This document shows positions 7,399-15,876 of a DNA stretch of 24,229 nt, piece by piece (position 1 is the first letter of the stretch; each line of letters opens with the position of its first letter). The DNA lies in NCBI GenBank assembly GCA_045601445.1, contig JAZRZQ010000017.1, forward strand, positions 1-24,229. Direction: 5' to 3'. Below the pieces are notes generated by a model. It was given only the letters and a program-made list of their open reading frames with translations. It searched no databases and had not been told where the DNA came from. Both the position numbers and the translations under genes were made by a program. This DNA comes from RGIG5579 sp045601445. Its GTDB lineage: Bacteria > Bacillota > Clostridia > Oscillospirales > SIG627.

Positions 7399-8358
7399 AT
7401 GGACATCAGCATTCTCGTTCCCGTCTATCAGGCCGAGAAGACCGTAGAAAACACGCTTCGCTGTCTTTTGGAGCAGCCGTGCGACGGCTTTTCGTTTGAG
7501 GTCGTGGCCTTAAACGACGGCTCGCGCGACGGGAGTCTTTCGAAGCTGCAAGCGCTTCAGGCGTGCTACCCGCCCGAGCGGCTTCGGGTGCTGACGCAGG
7601 AAAACCGCGGCGTCGCCCGCACGCGCAACCGTCTGTTGCAGGAGGCGCGGGGAGAATACGTGCTGTTCGTGGATGCGGACGACACCCTCGAGGAGGGTGC
7701 GCTGTCCTTTCTCTATCACAAGGCAAAGGAAAGCGGGGCAAGGATGGTCGTGTTCGACCTCTTGTTCGTCTCGGAAAGCGGGGAGAGCGAGTATTACCAC
7801 GCTTCCGACGCGCCCGAGGGGCCACTCTCCCGACGGGATTATGCGTTTTCCGCGCCCGGCCCGTGCAACAAGCTCATCGAGCGCGCGCTGTTTTGCGATC
7901 ACGGCCTTGTGTTTGCGCCCGATCTCTGGTACGAGGATCTGGCGGTGATCCCCGCGCTTGGGCGCTTCGTCGGTCAGGGAGAGATCCTTTATTGCAAGAA
8001 GCCGTTTTACCGCTATTTTCAGTCGCAGGATTCCATTACCCGCAGTCGCTTCAGCGAGAGAAGGCTCGACATTTTTCCCGCGCTTTCGGCCTTAAAGGAA
8101 AATATGGGTGAGTGCAGAGACGAGGCCGAATATCTCGCGTGGTATCACCTTTATCAGAGCTTTGTCTGGATCTTTTGGCGGGCGGGAAGGCTCGACGCGA
8201 TCCGTCGGGCGGCCGAATTTTTAAAAGAGCAGTTTCCGCGCTGGCGAAACAATCCCTATATCCGCTCGCGCCACAGCCGAAAGGAACGGCTGGTGGCGGA
8301 GCTGTTTTACCGCCGTGCGTTTTGGCTGATTCGCCTTTGGAAAGGAAAGGAACAATGA
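7399..8358 (+). CDS. Glycosyltransferase family 2 (first of three)
   Basis: A 319-residue GT-A fold glycosyltransferase that should add a sugar from a nucleotide-sugar donor to a lipid-linked glycan at the inner face of the membrane. It starts MDISILVPVYQAEKTVENTL. ALNDGSRDGS (37-46) binds the nucleotide. VDADD (91-95) is the DxD metal site. LWYEDLAVIPAL matches the downstream acidic motif of this subgroup. The C-terminus carries FPRWRNNPYI, a motif also found in the two later GT2 proteins, so all three are paralogues. AAGGAG lies 6 bases before the chosen ATG at 7399. The frame is open further upstream, but that part has no such site and no homology. Its TGA overlaps the next ATG. Donor and acceptor sugars cannot be told from the sequence. 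Confidence 0.9.
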   Translation: MDISILVPVYQAEKTVENTLRCLLEQPCDGFSFEVVALNDGSRDGSLSKLQALQACYPPERLRVLTQENRGVARTRNRLLQEARGEYVLFVDADDTLEEGALSFLYHKAKESGARMVVFDLLFVSESGESEYYHASDAPEGPLSRRDYAFSAPGPCNKLIERALFCDHGLVFAPDLWYEDLAVIPALGRFVGQGEILYCKKPFYRYFQSQDSITRSRFSERRLDIFPALSALKENMGECRDEAEYLAWYHLYQSFVWIFWRAGRLDAIRRAAEFLKEQFPRWRNNPYIRSRHSRKERLVAELFYRRAFWLIRLWKGKEQ

Positions 8359-9908
8359 AAACGAAACTGAAAAATCCCGTGACCTGGCACATCCTGTTTC
8401 AGATCGGGATCGTGCTGTTTCCCGTGGTCGAGATCTACCGCAGCTTAATGAAGCTGGATTCGCTCAAGCCCTATAAACTGCAGATTCTCTTTTTCGATGC
8501 GGAGGAGCTTTTATTGATGCTTTGGGTGGGTGCGCTCTTTTTGGCGGGGGCGGTATTTGCCGTGCGCGAGAAGAGAAAAAAGCTCTACCTTCCGATCGCC
8601 TGCTATCTTGCGGTATTTTGCGTCTATCTCGTTTTGCACGCCTACAACGCCGCGCAGTTTGACGCATCCATCATCCCTGCGGCCAAGCCGAGCTTTGTGG
8701 TGGAGTGCTATTACGTGGTCAGAATGTATCTGATGCCCATCTGTCTGATCTTTGCCGTGTGGATGCTTCGCGTCCCCTTTGAGAGGATCTGCGTGGCCGC
8801 GAAGGGTGCGGCGTGGATCATCGTGCTGTGCGTGGTGGTCACGGATCTGCTCGGTGTGTCCTTTATTTCCTATGCCGACGGGAACGTGGTGGTCGACGGA
8901 GGCTTCTTCTCCTGGTTTACCCTGCCCGAGGACGCCGATTTTGCCCGTTACACCGCAAAGGGTCTGTTTGCGGGGGCAAACGACATCGGCTCGGTGCTGT
9001 TTGCGCTGACGCCCTTTCTCGCGCGCGACGTGATCCGACGCGGCAGATGGCACGACGTTGTCCTTCTGGCGCTGGCGGGTGTGGCCGCCGTGATGATCGG
9101 CACGAAGATCTCCTCGCTCGGCTTTTTCCTGGCAACGCTTGCCGTGGCGATCCTTGCCGTTTTGGAAATCTTCATCGGCAAGCGCGAGCGGAGCGAATGG
9201 AAAAGAGTGCTTCTTACCTTGAGCGTGTTTGTGATCTACGTTCCGCTTCTTTTGATCTCTCCCGGTCAAAAGCTGCAGGAGGTGCGTGACCGCGAGGCAG
9301 AGAATGCCGAGCGTCCGACCGAAAGCGTGGGCGAGGTGGAATCGGTCACCGAGTCGGGCAAGGAGGGTGAATTCAGCGAGGAGGACTGTGCCAAGCTGGA
9401 AAAATACGTCGAGGAGCATCATTGGGATCACTTCATTGACGCTTGGTTCGTGGAGATCTACCCCGTTCGCTCGGATATGCAGTATTGGAGCGAGCTGATC
9501 CGCCGCCCGAATTGGCAGAACAGCGATTCTCGCTTGTTCAAGACCGCGCTGGCCGCGCGCATCGTTGAGCGAAACGACCGCCCGCTCGATCGCCTTCTGG
9601 GCATCGGCGGCTACACCAGCGGCATTCCTTACAGCGAGAAGGATTATTCTCATCAGTTTTACGTCTACGGTGCCGTGGGGCTTGTCGTTTTGATGGCGCC
9701 GTTCTTCGCTTCGTTTTTCTATGCGGCGTTCCTTTTGCTTCGCCGCCTGCTCGCGCGGGAGGGGATCTTCTCCCTCGGCGTGGCCGCCGTTAGTGTCGGG
9801 GCGCTGTTTGCTACCGCGTATCTGGCGGGACACGTGTTTGACACGCAGTTTGTGACCTATTCTCTTGCTTTGGCGAGCGCGGGCATCGGCATAGCCGCAA
9901 AGGAATGA
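8355..9908 (+). CDS. O-antigen polymerase/ligase-like membrane protein (Wzy/WaaL superfamily)
   Basis: A 517-residue polytopic membrane protein with about ten hydrophobic segments. Their order, with one large polar loop before the last segments, fits Wzy polymerases and WaaL-type ligases, which join or transfer undecaprenyl-linked glycans outside the membrane. FAGANDIGSVLFALTPFLARDVIRRG and VMIGTKISSLGFFLATLAV resemble the conserved GTRT/LG block. DRLLGIGGYTSGIPYSEKDYSHQFYVYGAVGLVVLM resembles the block just before the C-terminal segments. The big loop (about 307-390) is unusually acidic (EAENAERPTESVGEVESVTES, then many Glu). The start at 8355 overlaps the previous stop (ATGA) and has AAAGGAAAGGAA ahead. 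A longer frame back to 8112 lies inside the GT gene and is spurious. Polymerase versus ligase is not decided. Confidence 0.78.
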   Translation: MKTKLKNPVTWHILFQIGIVLFPVVEIYRSLMKLDSLKPYKLQILFFDAEELLLMLWVGALFLAGAVFAVREKRKKLYLPIACYLAVFCVYLVLHAYNAAQFDASIIPAAKPSFVVECYYVVRMYLMPICLIFAVWMLRVPFERICVAAKGAAWIIVLCVVVTDLLGVSFISYADGNVVVDGGFFSWFTLPEDADFARYTAKGLFAGANDIGSVLFALTPFLARDVIRRGRWHDVVLLALAGVAAVMIGTKISSLGFFLATLAVAILAVLEIFIGKRERSEWKRVLLTLSVFVIYVPLLLISPGQKLQEVRDREAENAERPTESVGEVESVTESGKEGEFSEEDCAKLEKYVEEHHWDHFIDAWFVEIYPVRSDMQYWSELIRRPNWQNSDSRLFKTALAARIVERNDRPLDRLLGIGGYTSGIPYSEKDYSHQFYVYGAVGLVVLMAPFFASFFYAAFLLLRRLLAREGIFSLGVAAVSVGALFATAYLAGHVFDTQFVTYSLALASAGIGIAAKE

Positions 9909-11455
9909 AGCCCGCCTCTTCCCGCACCGCCCTCTCGGTGCTCAATATTCTCTCCGGCTTTGCCAATCGGCTTCTGACGAGCCTGCTCAAGCTGGTCGGC
10001 AGAGTGGTGTTTTTCCGCTATTTGTCTGCGGAGCTGTACGGTGTCAGCGGTCTGTTTTCCAACGTGCTCGGGCTGCTCGCGCTGGCGGAGCTCGGCATCG
10101 GCACGGCGATCACCTTCAGCCTGTATCGACCCATTGCCGAAAAGGACGAGGAAAAGCTCCGCTCGCTGATGGCCTTTTACCGCAAGGCCTATAACGTGAT
10201 CGCGCTGACGGTGCTTGGTCTCGGGCTCTGCCTGATGCCCTTTTTGCCCAAGCTCATCAACGATTATCGCGGGATCGACTATTTCTACGTCATTTACCTG
10301 ATCTTCCTTGCGAATATGGTGATCGATTATTTCTTCTCCTATCGCAGGACGCTTGCCACCGCCGCGCAGGAGGCGTTTCGCCTCGTGCCCTTCACCACGC
10401 TCTTTGAAGCGCTGATCTGCATCCTTCAGATCGCGGTGATCCTTCTGCTGCACCGCAGTCCGTACTGCTTTTTGATCTATCTTCTCGTGCAGACGGTCTG
10501 TATTTTCATTCAGAATCTCGTCATCAACCGCTATCTCGATCGGCACTATCCGATCCTTAAGACGCTTCGGGGGGCAAAGCCTTTGGAGGCGCAGGAGAAA
10601 AAGAGCATTCTGATTAACGTCAAGGCGCTGATGTTCCATAAGGTGGGCAGCGTCGTGGTGGCGGGAACGGATAACCTTCTCATTTCGCGTCTGGTGGATC
10701 TGGTGACGGTCGGTCTTTACAGCAACTACGCCACGATGATTAACACCGTCGCGGGGCTGGTGTATTTGTTCGTAGGCAACACCACCGCTTCCTTCGGCAA
10801 TCTCATTGCCAAGGAAGAGCCCTGCCGCCGCCGCGCGGTGTTTGAGGAATTGCAGTTCTTCTATCACGCGCTCTACGGCATCGGCAGTGCCTTTTTCATC
10901 GCCCTGTTTCAGCCGTTTATCGCCTTTGCCTACGGAAAGGAATTTGCCTTGGCGATGCCCGTGGTGATTCTGGTCGTCGCGGCAAACTTCTATCTGCTCG
11001 GGCTTTGCTACGCGCTTGACGTGGTCAAGAGCGCGGCAGGACTGTACGATCGGGACAAGTGGGTGCCGCTGGTGCAGGCGGGACTCAATCTCGGCATCAG
11101 CATCGGCCTTGGCATCCCGTGGGGGCTGGTCGGCATCTTCCTCGGAACGCTGATCTCCACGCTCGTGCCGATGGCGGTCAAGCCCGTGATTATTTACCGT
11201 GAGGTGTTTGAGTCCTCGAGCCGCTCTTACTTTTTGTCCTTGGGAAAAGAGGTCTGCCTGACGGCGCTGATGTGTGCGGCCTCGTACGGGCTTTCTTCTC
11301 TCGTTTCGTTCTCTTTTTCGCTGTGGCAGCTCGTGTTTAACTTTGCCGTTACGGGCGCGGTCAGCGTTTCTCTGTTTTTGCTCTTTCACATCAAAAGTCC
11401 GTATCTGCCGAGCCTTCTCGGGCGGATCCGCGGCCTTGTCTCTCGGAAAGGATAA
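9905..11455 (+). CDS. Wzx-like polysaccharide flippase (MOP superfamily)
   Basis: A 516-residue protein with about twelve to fourteen membrane helices, of the oligosaccharide flippase family that moves undecaprenyl-diphosphate glycans across the membrane. The N-terminal stretch NILSGFANRLLTSLLKLVGRVVFFRYLSAELYGVSGLFSNVLGLLALAELGIG is the diagnostic helix 1-2 block with a G-F-x-NR pattern and a YG turn. A later block, KVGSVVVAGTDNLLISRLVDLVTVGLYSNYATMI, is equally typical (D-N-L-L-I and V-G-Y/L-Y-S-N-Y). It begins inside the last codons of the polymerase-like gene (ATGA overlap), with AAAGGAA ahead, so the two membrane proteins are translationally coupled. The next gene starts 3 bases after its stop. 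It is the export step of the glycan made by the neighbouring transferases. Confidence 0.9.
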   Translation: MKPASSRTALSVLNILSGFANRLLTSLLKLVGRVVFFRYLSAELYGVSGLFSNVLGLLALAELGIGTAITFSLYRPIAEKDEEKLRSLMAFYRKAYNVIALTVLGLGLCLMPFLPKLINDYRGIDYFYVIYLIFLANMVIDYFFSYRRTLATAAQEAFRLVPFTTLFEALICILQIAVILLLHRSPYCFLIYLLVQTVCIFIQNLVINRYLDRHYPILKTLRGAKPLEAQEKKSILINVKALMFHKVGSVVVAGTDNLLISRLVDLVTVGLYSNYATMINTVAGLVYLFVGNTTASFGNLIAKEEPCRRRAVFEELQFFYHALYGIGSAFFIALFQPFIAFAYGKEFALAMPVVILVVAANFYLLGLCYALDVVKSAAGLYDRDKWVPLVQAGLNLGISIGLGIPWGLVGIFLGTLISTLVPMAVKPVIIYREVFESSSRSYFLSLGKEVCLTALMCAASYGLSSLVSFSFSLWQLVFNFAVTGAVSVSLFLLFHIKSPYLPSLLGRIRGLVSRKG

Positions 11456-11458
11456 AAA

Positions 11459-12415
11459 ATGGCAACACTCAGTGTGATCGTTCCCGTTTACAATACCGCT
11501 CCCTATCTTGCGCGCGCGCTTGATTCGGTGCTTTGTCAGACGGGGGGCCAGATCGAAGTGATCGCGGTCAACGACGGCTCGACCGACGCCTGCGCCGAGA
11601 TTTTGGCCGAATACGAAAAAAAGGATGCGCGCGTGCGCGTTTTCACCAAGGAGAACGGCGGTCTTGCCGATGCGAGAAACGTCGGCATCGAGCACGCCCG
11701 CGGCGAATACCTTGCCTTTCTTGACAGCGATGATGCCTTTTCCCCCGATTTTGTCCGGGAGATGCTCGGCAAGGCCGAGCGGGAGGGGCTGGATATGGTG
11801 CTGTGCGATTGGGACTACGTGTTCCCCGACGGCAAACGCTTGCGCGCTTACAGCACAAAGCCCTTTGACACCACCCCCTCGCGCCGTGCGCTTTTGGCCG
11901 CGCCGATGGTCTGCACCCGACTGTTTCGCCGCCGTCTGTTCGACACGCTCCGCTTTGAAAAGGGGATCTATTACGAGGATCTGCAATTAACGCCGCGCCT
12001 GTTTTTGCAGGCCGAGCGCATCGGCTTTGTGGAACAGCCGCTTTACGATTATTACCGCCGCGAGGGCTCGATCATGCACAAATCCGCCATGAGCGAGCGT
12101 CAGCTCGATATTTTTTCGGTGCTGTCCTCTCTGCGGGAGGCCTTCGAAGCACAAGGCAAGGGGGAGGAATACGCCCGCGAGCTGGAGTTTTTGCATATCG
12201 AGCATTTGCTTCGCTCGGCCGCGCTTCGCTTTGCGCCCTATCCCGAGGGAAAAGAGCTGATCGGTCGGCTTGCCGACACGGTCAACGGGGCGTATCCGAA
12301 TTGGAAGAAAAACGAGTATTTAAAGGCAGTCAGCCCCTTTTTCCGCTTGACGGTGTTCTGCTCGTCGCGGCGGTGGCGTACGGCCTTGAGGCTGCTTGCC
12401 TCTCTTTCCTCTTGA
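11459..12415 (+). CDS. Glycosyltransferase family 2 (second of three)
   Basis: A 318-residue GT-A transferase. SVIVPVYNTAPYLARALDSVL opens the fold, VNDGSTD (37-43) binds the nucleotide, ENGGLADARNVGIEHARGEYLAFLDSDD (65-92) ends in the DxD-type metal site, and YYEDLQLTPRLFLQAERIGF followed by LYDYYRREGSIMHKS is the typical C-terminal region. FPYPEG and YPNWKKNEYLKA near the end match the shared tail motif of the set. It starts 3 bases after the flippase stop with AAAGGAT ahead. It is closely related to the next gene: both contain NGG-L-x-DARN-x-GIEHARGEY-x-AFLDSDD. Acceptor and donor are unknown. Confidence 0.93.
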   Translation: MATLSVIVPVYNTAPYLARALDSVLCQTGGQIEVIAVNDGSTDACAEILAEYEKKDARVRVFTKENGGLADARNVGIEHARGEYLAFLDSDDAFSPDFVREMLGKAEREGLDMVLCDWDYVFPDGKRLRAYSTKPFDTTPSRRALLAAPMVCTRLFRRRLFDTLRFEKGIYYEDLQLTPRLFLQAERIGFVEQPLYDYYRREGSIMHKSAMSERQLDIFSVLSSLREAFEAQGKGEEYARELEFLHIEHLLRSAALRFAPYPEGKELIGRLADTVNGAYPNWKKNEYLKAVSPFFRLTVFCSSRRWRTALRLLASLSS

Positions 12416-12431
12416 CGAAAGGAATCAGACG

Positions 12432-13400
12432 ATGGAAACGATCAAGGTCAGCGTCATCGTTCCCGTTTACAACGTGGAACGCTATTTGGAAAAATGTCTC
12501 AATACGCTCGTGCGGCAGAGCCTGAAGGAAATGGAGATCGTCGTGGTCAACGACGGCTCGCCCGACCGCTCGCAGGAGATCATCGACCGCTTCGTGCGGG
12601 AGTGTCCGGGGCGCATTGCGGCGTATCAAAAGGAAAACGGCGGTCTGTCCGATGCAAGAAACTTCGGCATCGAGCACGCCCGCGGAGAATATATTGCCTT
12701 TCTCGACAGCGATGATTGGGTCGATCTGGATCTCTATGAGAGAATGCTTTCCCGTGCCGAGGAAACGGGGGCGGACTTGGTCGTCTGTCCCGTGACGAGC
12801 GTGTGGGAGGACGGAAGACAAAAGCCCGTTGACCACCAGTTCCCCGCTCTGTGCGAGGGGAAGGCTCTGCGGGAGGTCTTTTGCCGCTTTTACCCCGTGG
12901 TGTGGAACAAGCTCTATCACCGCAGTCTGTTTGAAAAAACGGGCATTCGCTTTAAGGCCGGGGCGCTGTTTGAGGACGTGGAGTTCTCGCACCGCCTCTT
13001 GCCCTTCGTTTCCCGCGCCGCCTCGATCGAGATCGCCTCGGTGTGGTATCTTCAGCGCGAGGGCAGCATCACCGCCCGCCCCGATTCGCGCCTGTTTTGC
13101 TATCTGACCAATTTTGAATCCGTGTATGCGTTCTTCGAAGAGCGCGGCCTTTTGCCCGCGTGGGAGCGGGAGCTTGAGTATGCGGCCTGCCGCTATCTTC
13201 TGGCGACCTTCGTCAAGCGCGCGGGTGCGCTTTCAAACGAGGAGTTCGAGCGCGCCGTGACGGAATCGCTTGCTTTTTTGCAAGCGCATTTTCCGAATTG
13301 GAGAAGGAATCCCTATCTGTGGAAAAACGGAGCGAAGGGGCTGTATCTTCGCTTCTTTTCGCCGCGCCTTGCTCGGTGGATGAGACGGAGGAGCGTATGA
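12432..13400 (+). CDS. Glycosyltransferase family 2 (third of three)
   Basis: A 322-residue GT-A transferase and the nearest paralogue of the gene before it. VSVIVPVYNVERYLEKCLNTL, VVNDGSPDRS (39-48), ENGGLSDARNFGIEHARGEYIAFLDSDDWVD (68-98) and the acceptor-side FEDVEFSHRLLPF are all present. The tail FPNWRRNPYLWKNG shares the set's W-x-x-N-x-Y motif. GAAAGGA lies 8 bases ahead of the ATG at 12432, which is preferred over an in-frame ATG at 12396 inside the previous gene. Its TGA overlaps the GT4 start (ATGA). Probably a repeat-unit transferase of the same glycan; specificity cannot be read. Confidence 0.93.
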   Translation: METIKVSVIVPVYNVERYLEKCLNTLVRQSLKEMEIVVVNDGSPDRSQEIIDRFVRECPGRIAAYQKENGGLSDARNFGIEHARGEYIAFLDSDDWVDLDLYERMLSRAEETGADLVVCPVTSVWEDGRQKPVDHQFPALCEGKALREVFCRFYPVVWNKLYHRSLFEKTGIRFKAGALFEDVEFSHRLLPFVSRAASIEIASVWYLQREGSITARPDSRLFCYLTNFESVYAFFEERGLLPAWERELEYAACRYLLATFVKRAGALSNEEFERAVTESLAFLQAHFPNWRRNPYLWKNGAKGLYLRFFSPRLARWMRRRSV

Positions 13401-14554
13401 AGCGCATCGTTTTGTTCTCCCTGCAGGAGGGCGCGATGGGCGGGGTGCATTCTGTCAACCGCACCCTTGCCGACGCTCTGCGGAAGGCGGGGTGGGACGT
13501 TCGGCTTTTGTATCTGCGCTCTCTTGAAAAAGGGGACGAGGAATGCCACGTCATCCGTCCCGACCGTCCGTGGTCGTTTTGCGAGGGAAGTCGGATCCTT
13601 TCGCTTTGCAAGCAGGGGCATCTCCTTGCCGCCGCGCGTGCGCTGTTGACCCGCCTCGGGGATCAGGCCCGCTATCGGGCCGATTGCGCGCGGGCAAGGA
13701 AATATCTCTTGTCCCTCTCGCCCGACGCGATCCTCGCCTCGCACTATCTCGTGCTGAACGCGATTCCCGCTTCGCTTCTCTCGCGCACGCTTCACCACGT
13801 GCACACCTCGTTTGCCGAAACGATGGCGCAGGGAGACAATGCGCGAACGCTTCGGCGCTATTGCGGAAGAATCGGCTATCTCTGGCTCTCGCGCGCCATT
13901 TGCGAGAGGGCTGCTTCGGCGGGCTTTGCGCCGTCGTTTTATCTGTATAATCCTCTTTCGACCTATCCTGCCGAGCGAACGGAGGCGGAGCGGTCGGGAA
14001 AAATCGTCCTTCTGACGCGCTTCTCCGAGGAAAAGCGCCTGCCGCTTGCCGTCGAGCTTTGCCGTGAGGCCTTCTCGCGCTTGCCTGAGGGGGCAGAGGA
14101 GTATTCGGTGCATTTTTACGGCGACGGGCCGGAGAAGGAGGCGCTTTGCCGTGCGATCGGAGACGACGGACGCTTCGTGATCGAGGGCAGAACGACCGAG
14201 CCGCTGCGGGTGCTGTCCGATGCGAGACTGACGCTCAATACCAGCCGCTTCGAGGGCTTTTCCATCTCCGTTCTGGAGGCGGCCGCCTGCGGCGTGCCGA
14301 CGGTCTCCTTTCTGTTCGGTGAGGCCGCGCCCGAGGAGATTCTTGACGGCAGGACGGGGTATCTTGTGCCGATGGATGATCGCAAGGCCTTCGTCGAGCG
14401 CTTATATACCCTTCTGACCGAGCCTGAGGCGGTGCGTTCGCTCTCCGAGGGCGCAAGGGAATTTGCAAAGGGCTTCGACGCGGACTCGTGTGCCGCCTCG
14501 CTCGAGCAAATTCTTTCCCGTCTGCCTCTTGACAAACCGAACAAAGAAGCATAA
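13397..14554 (+). CDS. Glycosyltransferase family 4 (GT-B fold)
   Basis: A 385-residue retaining glycosyltransferase of the GT4 (glycos_transf_1) family. The N-terminal half has the Gly-rich acceptor loop QEGAMGGVHSVNRTLADALRKAGWDV (10-35) and HHVHTS (133-138). In the C-terminal half, LTRFSEEKRLPLAVE (206-220) is the R-x4-K donor site, FYGDGPEKEAL (240-250) is typical, and SRFEGFSISVLEAAACGVP (283-301) contains the E-x7-E pair, Glu286 and Glu294. Translation starts at 13397 in an ATGA overlap with the GT2 gene; an upstream in-frame start lies inside that gene and is discarded. The last codons hold a sigma-A -35 box for the pheST T-box. No terminator follows the gene, so operon transcripts can enter that leader. 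Confidence 0.92.
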   Translation: MKRIVLFSLQEGAMGGVHSVNRTLADALRKAGWDVRLLYLRSLEKGDEECHVIRPDRPWSFCEGSRILSLCKQGHLLAAARALLTRLGDQARYRADCARARKYLLSLSPDAILASHYLVLNAIPASLLSRTLHHVHTSFAETMAQGDNARTLRRYCGRIGYLWLSRAICERAASAGFAPSFYLYNPLSTYPAERTEAERSGKIVLLTRFSEEKRLPLAVELCREAFSRLPEGAEEYSVHFYGDGPEKEALCRAIGDDGRFVIEGRTTEPLRVLSDARLTLNTSRFEGFSISVLEAAACGVPTVSFLFGEAAPEEILDGRTGYLVPMDDRKAFVERLYTLLTEPEAVRSLSEGAREFAKGFDADSCAASLEQILSRLPLDKPNKEA

Positions 14555-14557
14555 AAT
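14529..14557 (+). promoter_or_regulatory. Sigma-A promoter of the pheST T-box, inside the GT4 gene end
   Basis: TTGACA (14529-14534) is a perfect -35, the spacer is 17 bases, and TAAAAT (14552-14557) is the -10. Most of it is coding for the last GT4 residues, and the GT4 TAA is part of the -10. The start site would be near 14564, at the foot of T-box stem I. Confidence 0.88.
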
Positions 14558-14561
14558 AGCA

Positions 14562-14815
14562 GTAATGCGTTGAGGAAGAGTGCCCCTTTGCAGCTCGTTC
14601 TCCCCAGAGAGAAACCGCCGTCGGCTGAAAGCGGTTCGGGAACGGCAAGGGGAGCGGTTCGCTTCGGAGCATCGCGGGGGAAAAACGAGTAGTCCGCGAC
14701 GGTCGGCCCCGTTATCGGCCCAATGAGTTGCCGAGGAGCATCCTCGGAAATTCAGGTGGTATCGCGAAGCAAGATCTGCTCCCGTCCTGAAAAGAGGCGG
14801 GAGCATTATTTTTTT
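14562..14815 (+). promoter_or_regulatory. Phenylalanine T-box riboswitch of pheST
   Basis: A tRNA-sensing leader that lets transcription continue when uncharged tRNA-Phe binds. The stem I start has the usual GAGGAAGAGTG run (14575-14585). Stem I arms CCCCTTTGC and GCAAGGGG pair (about 14584-14592 with 14645-14652). Beyond them, the CGTTC/GAACG and CCGC/GCGG stems stack. The specifier region on the 3' side contains TTC at 14658-14660, the phenylalanine codon; a second TTC at 14663-14665 leaves the exact register open. The T-box core AATTCAGGTGGTATCGCG lies at 14749-14766. Its TGGT bulge fits an ACCA tRNA 3' end, as in tRNA-Phe. The terminator at 14778-14815 is the competing structure. The genes downstream confirm the assignment. 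Confidence 0.93.
14778..14815 (+). terminator. T-box terminator hairpin
   Basis: GCTCCCGTC (14778-14786) pairs with GGCGGGAGC (14796-14804) around a 9-nt loop, followed by ATTATTTTTTT. It sits between the T-box core and pheS and is the off state of the leader. Confidence 0.93.
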
Positions 14816-14832
14816 GAAAAGGATGGATGGCT

Positions 14833-15858
14833 ATGCAAGAAAAACTGCAACAAATTCGCCGTGAGATCGAAGAGGGCATCGGCAGCTTTACCTCTTCCAA
14901 GGCACTGTACGAATTTCGCAAGTTCTTTCTGGACAATAAGGAAGGAAAGATCTCGCTTTTGATGAAGGGAATGAAGGACGTTCCCAAGGAGGACCGTCCC
15001 GCCTTCGGTAAGGCGATCAACGAGGTCAAGGAGTGGGCTCTTTTGCTGTTTGAAGAGACCGATCGCAAGATCCACGCGCTCGAATTGGCCGAGAAGAACG
15101 CTTCGGAGAGCGTGGACGTGACCGAGCCCGCCGTCGGACACAGGGTCGGCTCGCTTCACCCCAATACGCTCGTGCAAAACGAACTGATCGAGATCTTCTC
15201 CTCGATGGGCTTTGAGATCTTCGAGGGAAGCGAGATCGAGACGGATTACTATAACTTCACCGCGCTCAACACCCCTGAGGATCACCCCGCCAGAGATATG
15301 CAGGACACCTTCTATCTCTCGCCCGGCTTTTTGCTCCGCACGCAGACCAGCGCGGGACAGATCCACGTGATGGAGCGCAGTGCGCCACCGATCAAGATCC
15401 TCTCGCCCGGTAAGGTGTTCCGCTCCGACGACGACGCGACCCACTCCCCGATGTTCAGCCAGATGGAGGGGCTCGTGGTGGATCGCGGCATCAGCGTTTG
15501 CGATCTGCAGGGTATGCTGGATCTGTTCTCCGAGAAGATCTTCGGCAAGGGCGTCAAGACGCGCCTTCGTCCCTCTTACTTTCCCTTTACCGAGCCGAGC
15601 GTCGAGGTGGACGTGTCCTGCTTCGAGTGCGGCGGCAAGGGCTGTAAGCTCTGCAAGGGTACGGGCTGGATCGAGGTGCTCGGTGCGGGTATGGTCAACC
15701 GCCACGTGCTGGAGAATTGCGGCATTGATCCCGAGGAATACACGGGCTTTGCCTTCGGTATGGGCGTCGAGAGAATCGCGATGCTCAAATACGGCATCAA
15801 CAACATCAAAACACTGTTTGAATCCGACACGCGCTTTGCGGCGCAGTTTCGCGATTGA
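14833..15858 (+). CDS. pheS: Phenylalanyl-tRNA synthetase alpha subunit
   Basis: Catalytic subunit of the (alpha-beta)2 enzyme that charges tRNA-Phe. After an N-terminal coiled-coil part that binds tRNA come the class II motifs: VGSLHPNTLVQNELIEIFSSMGFEIFEGSEIETDYYNF (motif 1), LLRTQTSAGQIHVME with GKVFRSDDDATHSPMFSQMEGL (motif 2) and GFAFGMGVERIAMLKYGINNIK (motif 3). FECGGKGCKLCKGTGWIEVLGAGMV carries four Cys, as in many Bacillota homologues. The alanine in GFAFG is the wild-type phenylalanine-pocket residue. The start is taken at 14833 (MQEKLQQIRR, 341 residues), because AAGGA lies 9 bases ahead; an ATG at 14827 is only 3 bases from it but is possible. pheT follows 18 bases later. Confidence 0.97.
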   Translation: MQEKLQQIRREIEEGIGSFTSSKALYEFRKFFLDNKEGKISLLMKGMKDVPKEDRPAFGKAINEVKEWALLLFEETDRKIHALELAEKNASESVDVTEPAVGHRVGSLHPNTLVQNELIEIFSSMGFEIFEGSEIETDYYNFTALNTPEDHPARDMQDTFYLSPGFLLRTQTSAGQIHVMERSAPPIKILSPGKVFRSDDDATHSPMFSQMEGLVVDRGISVCDLQGMLDLFSEKIFGKGVKTRLRPSYFPFTEPSVEVDVSCFECGGKGCKLCKGTGWIEVLGAGMVNRHVLENCGIDPEEYTGFAFGMGVERIAMLKYGINNIKTLFESDTRFAAQFRD

Positions 15859-15876
15859 GAAGGGAGGAAACGGATT

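Noticed and set aside
9857..11986. A 709-codon minus-strand frame opposite the flippase and GT2 genes
   Set aside because: It is a shadow of real plus-strand genes, with a low-complexity basic composition.
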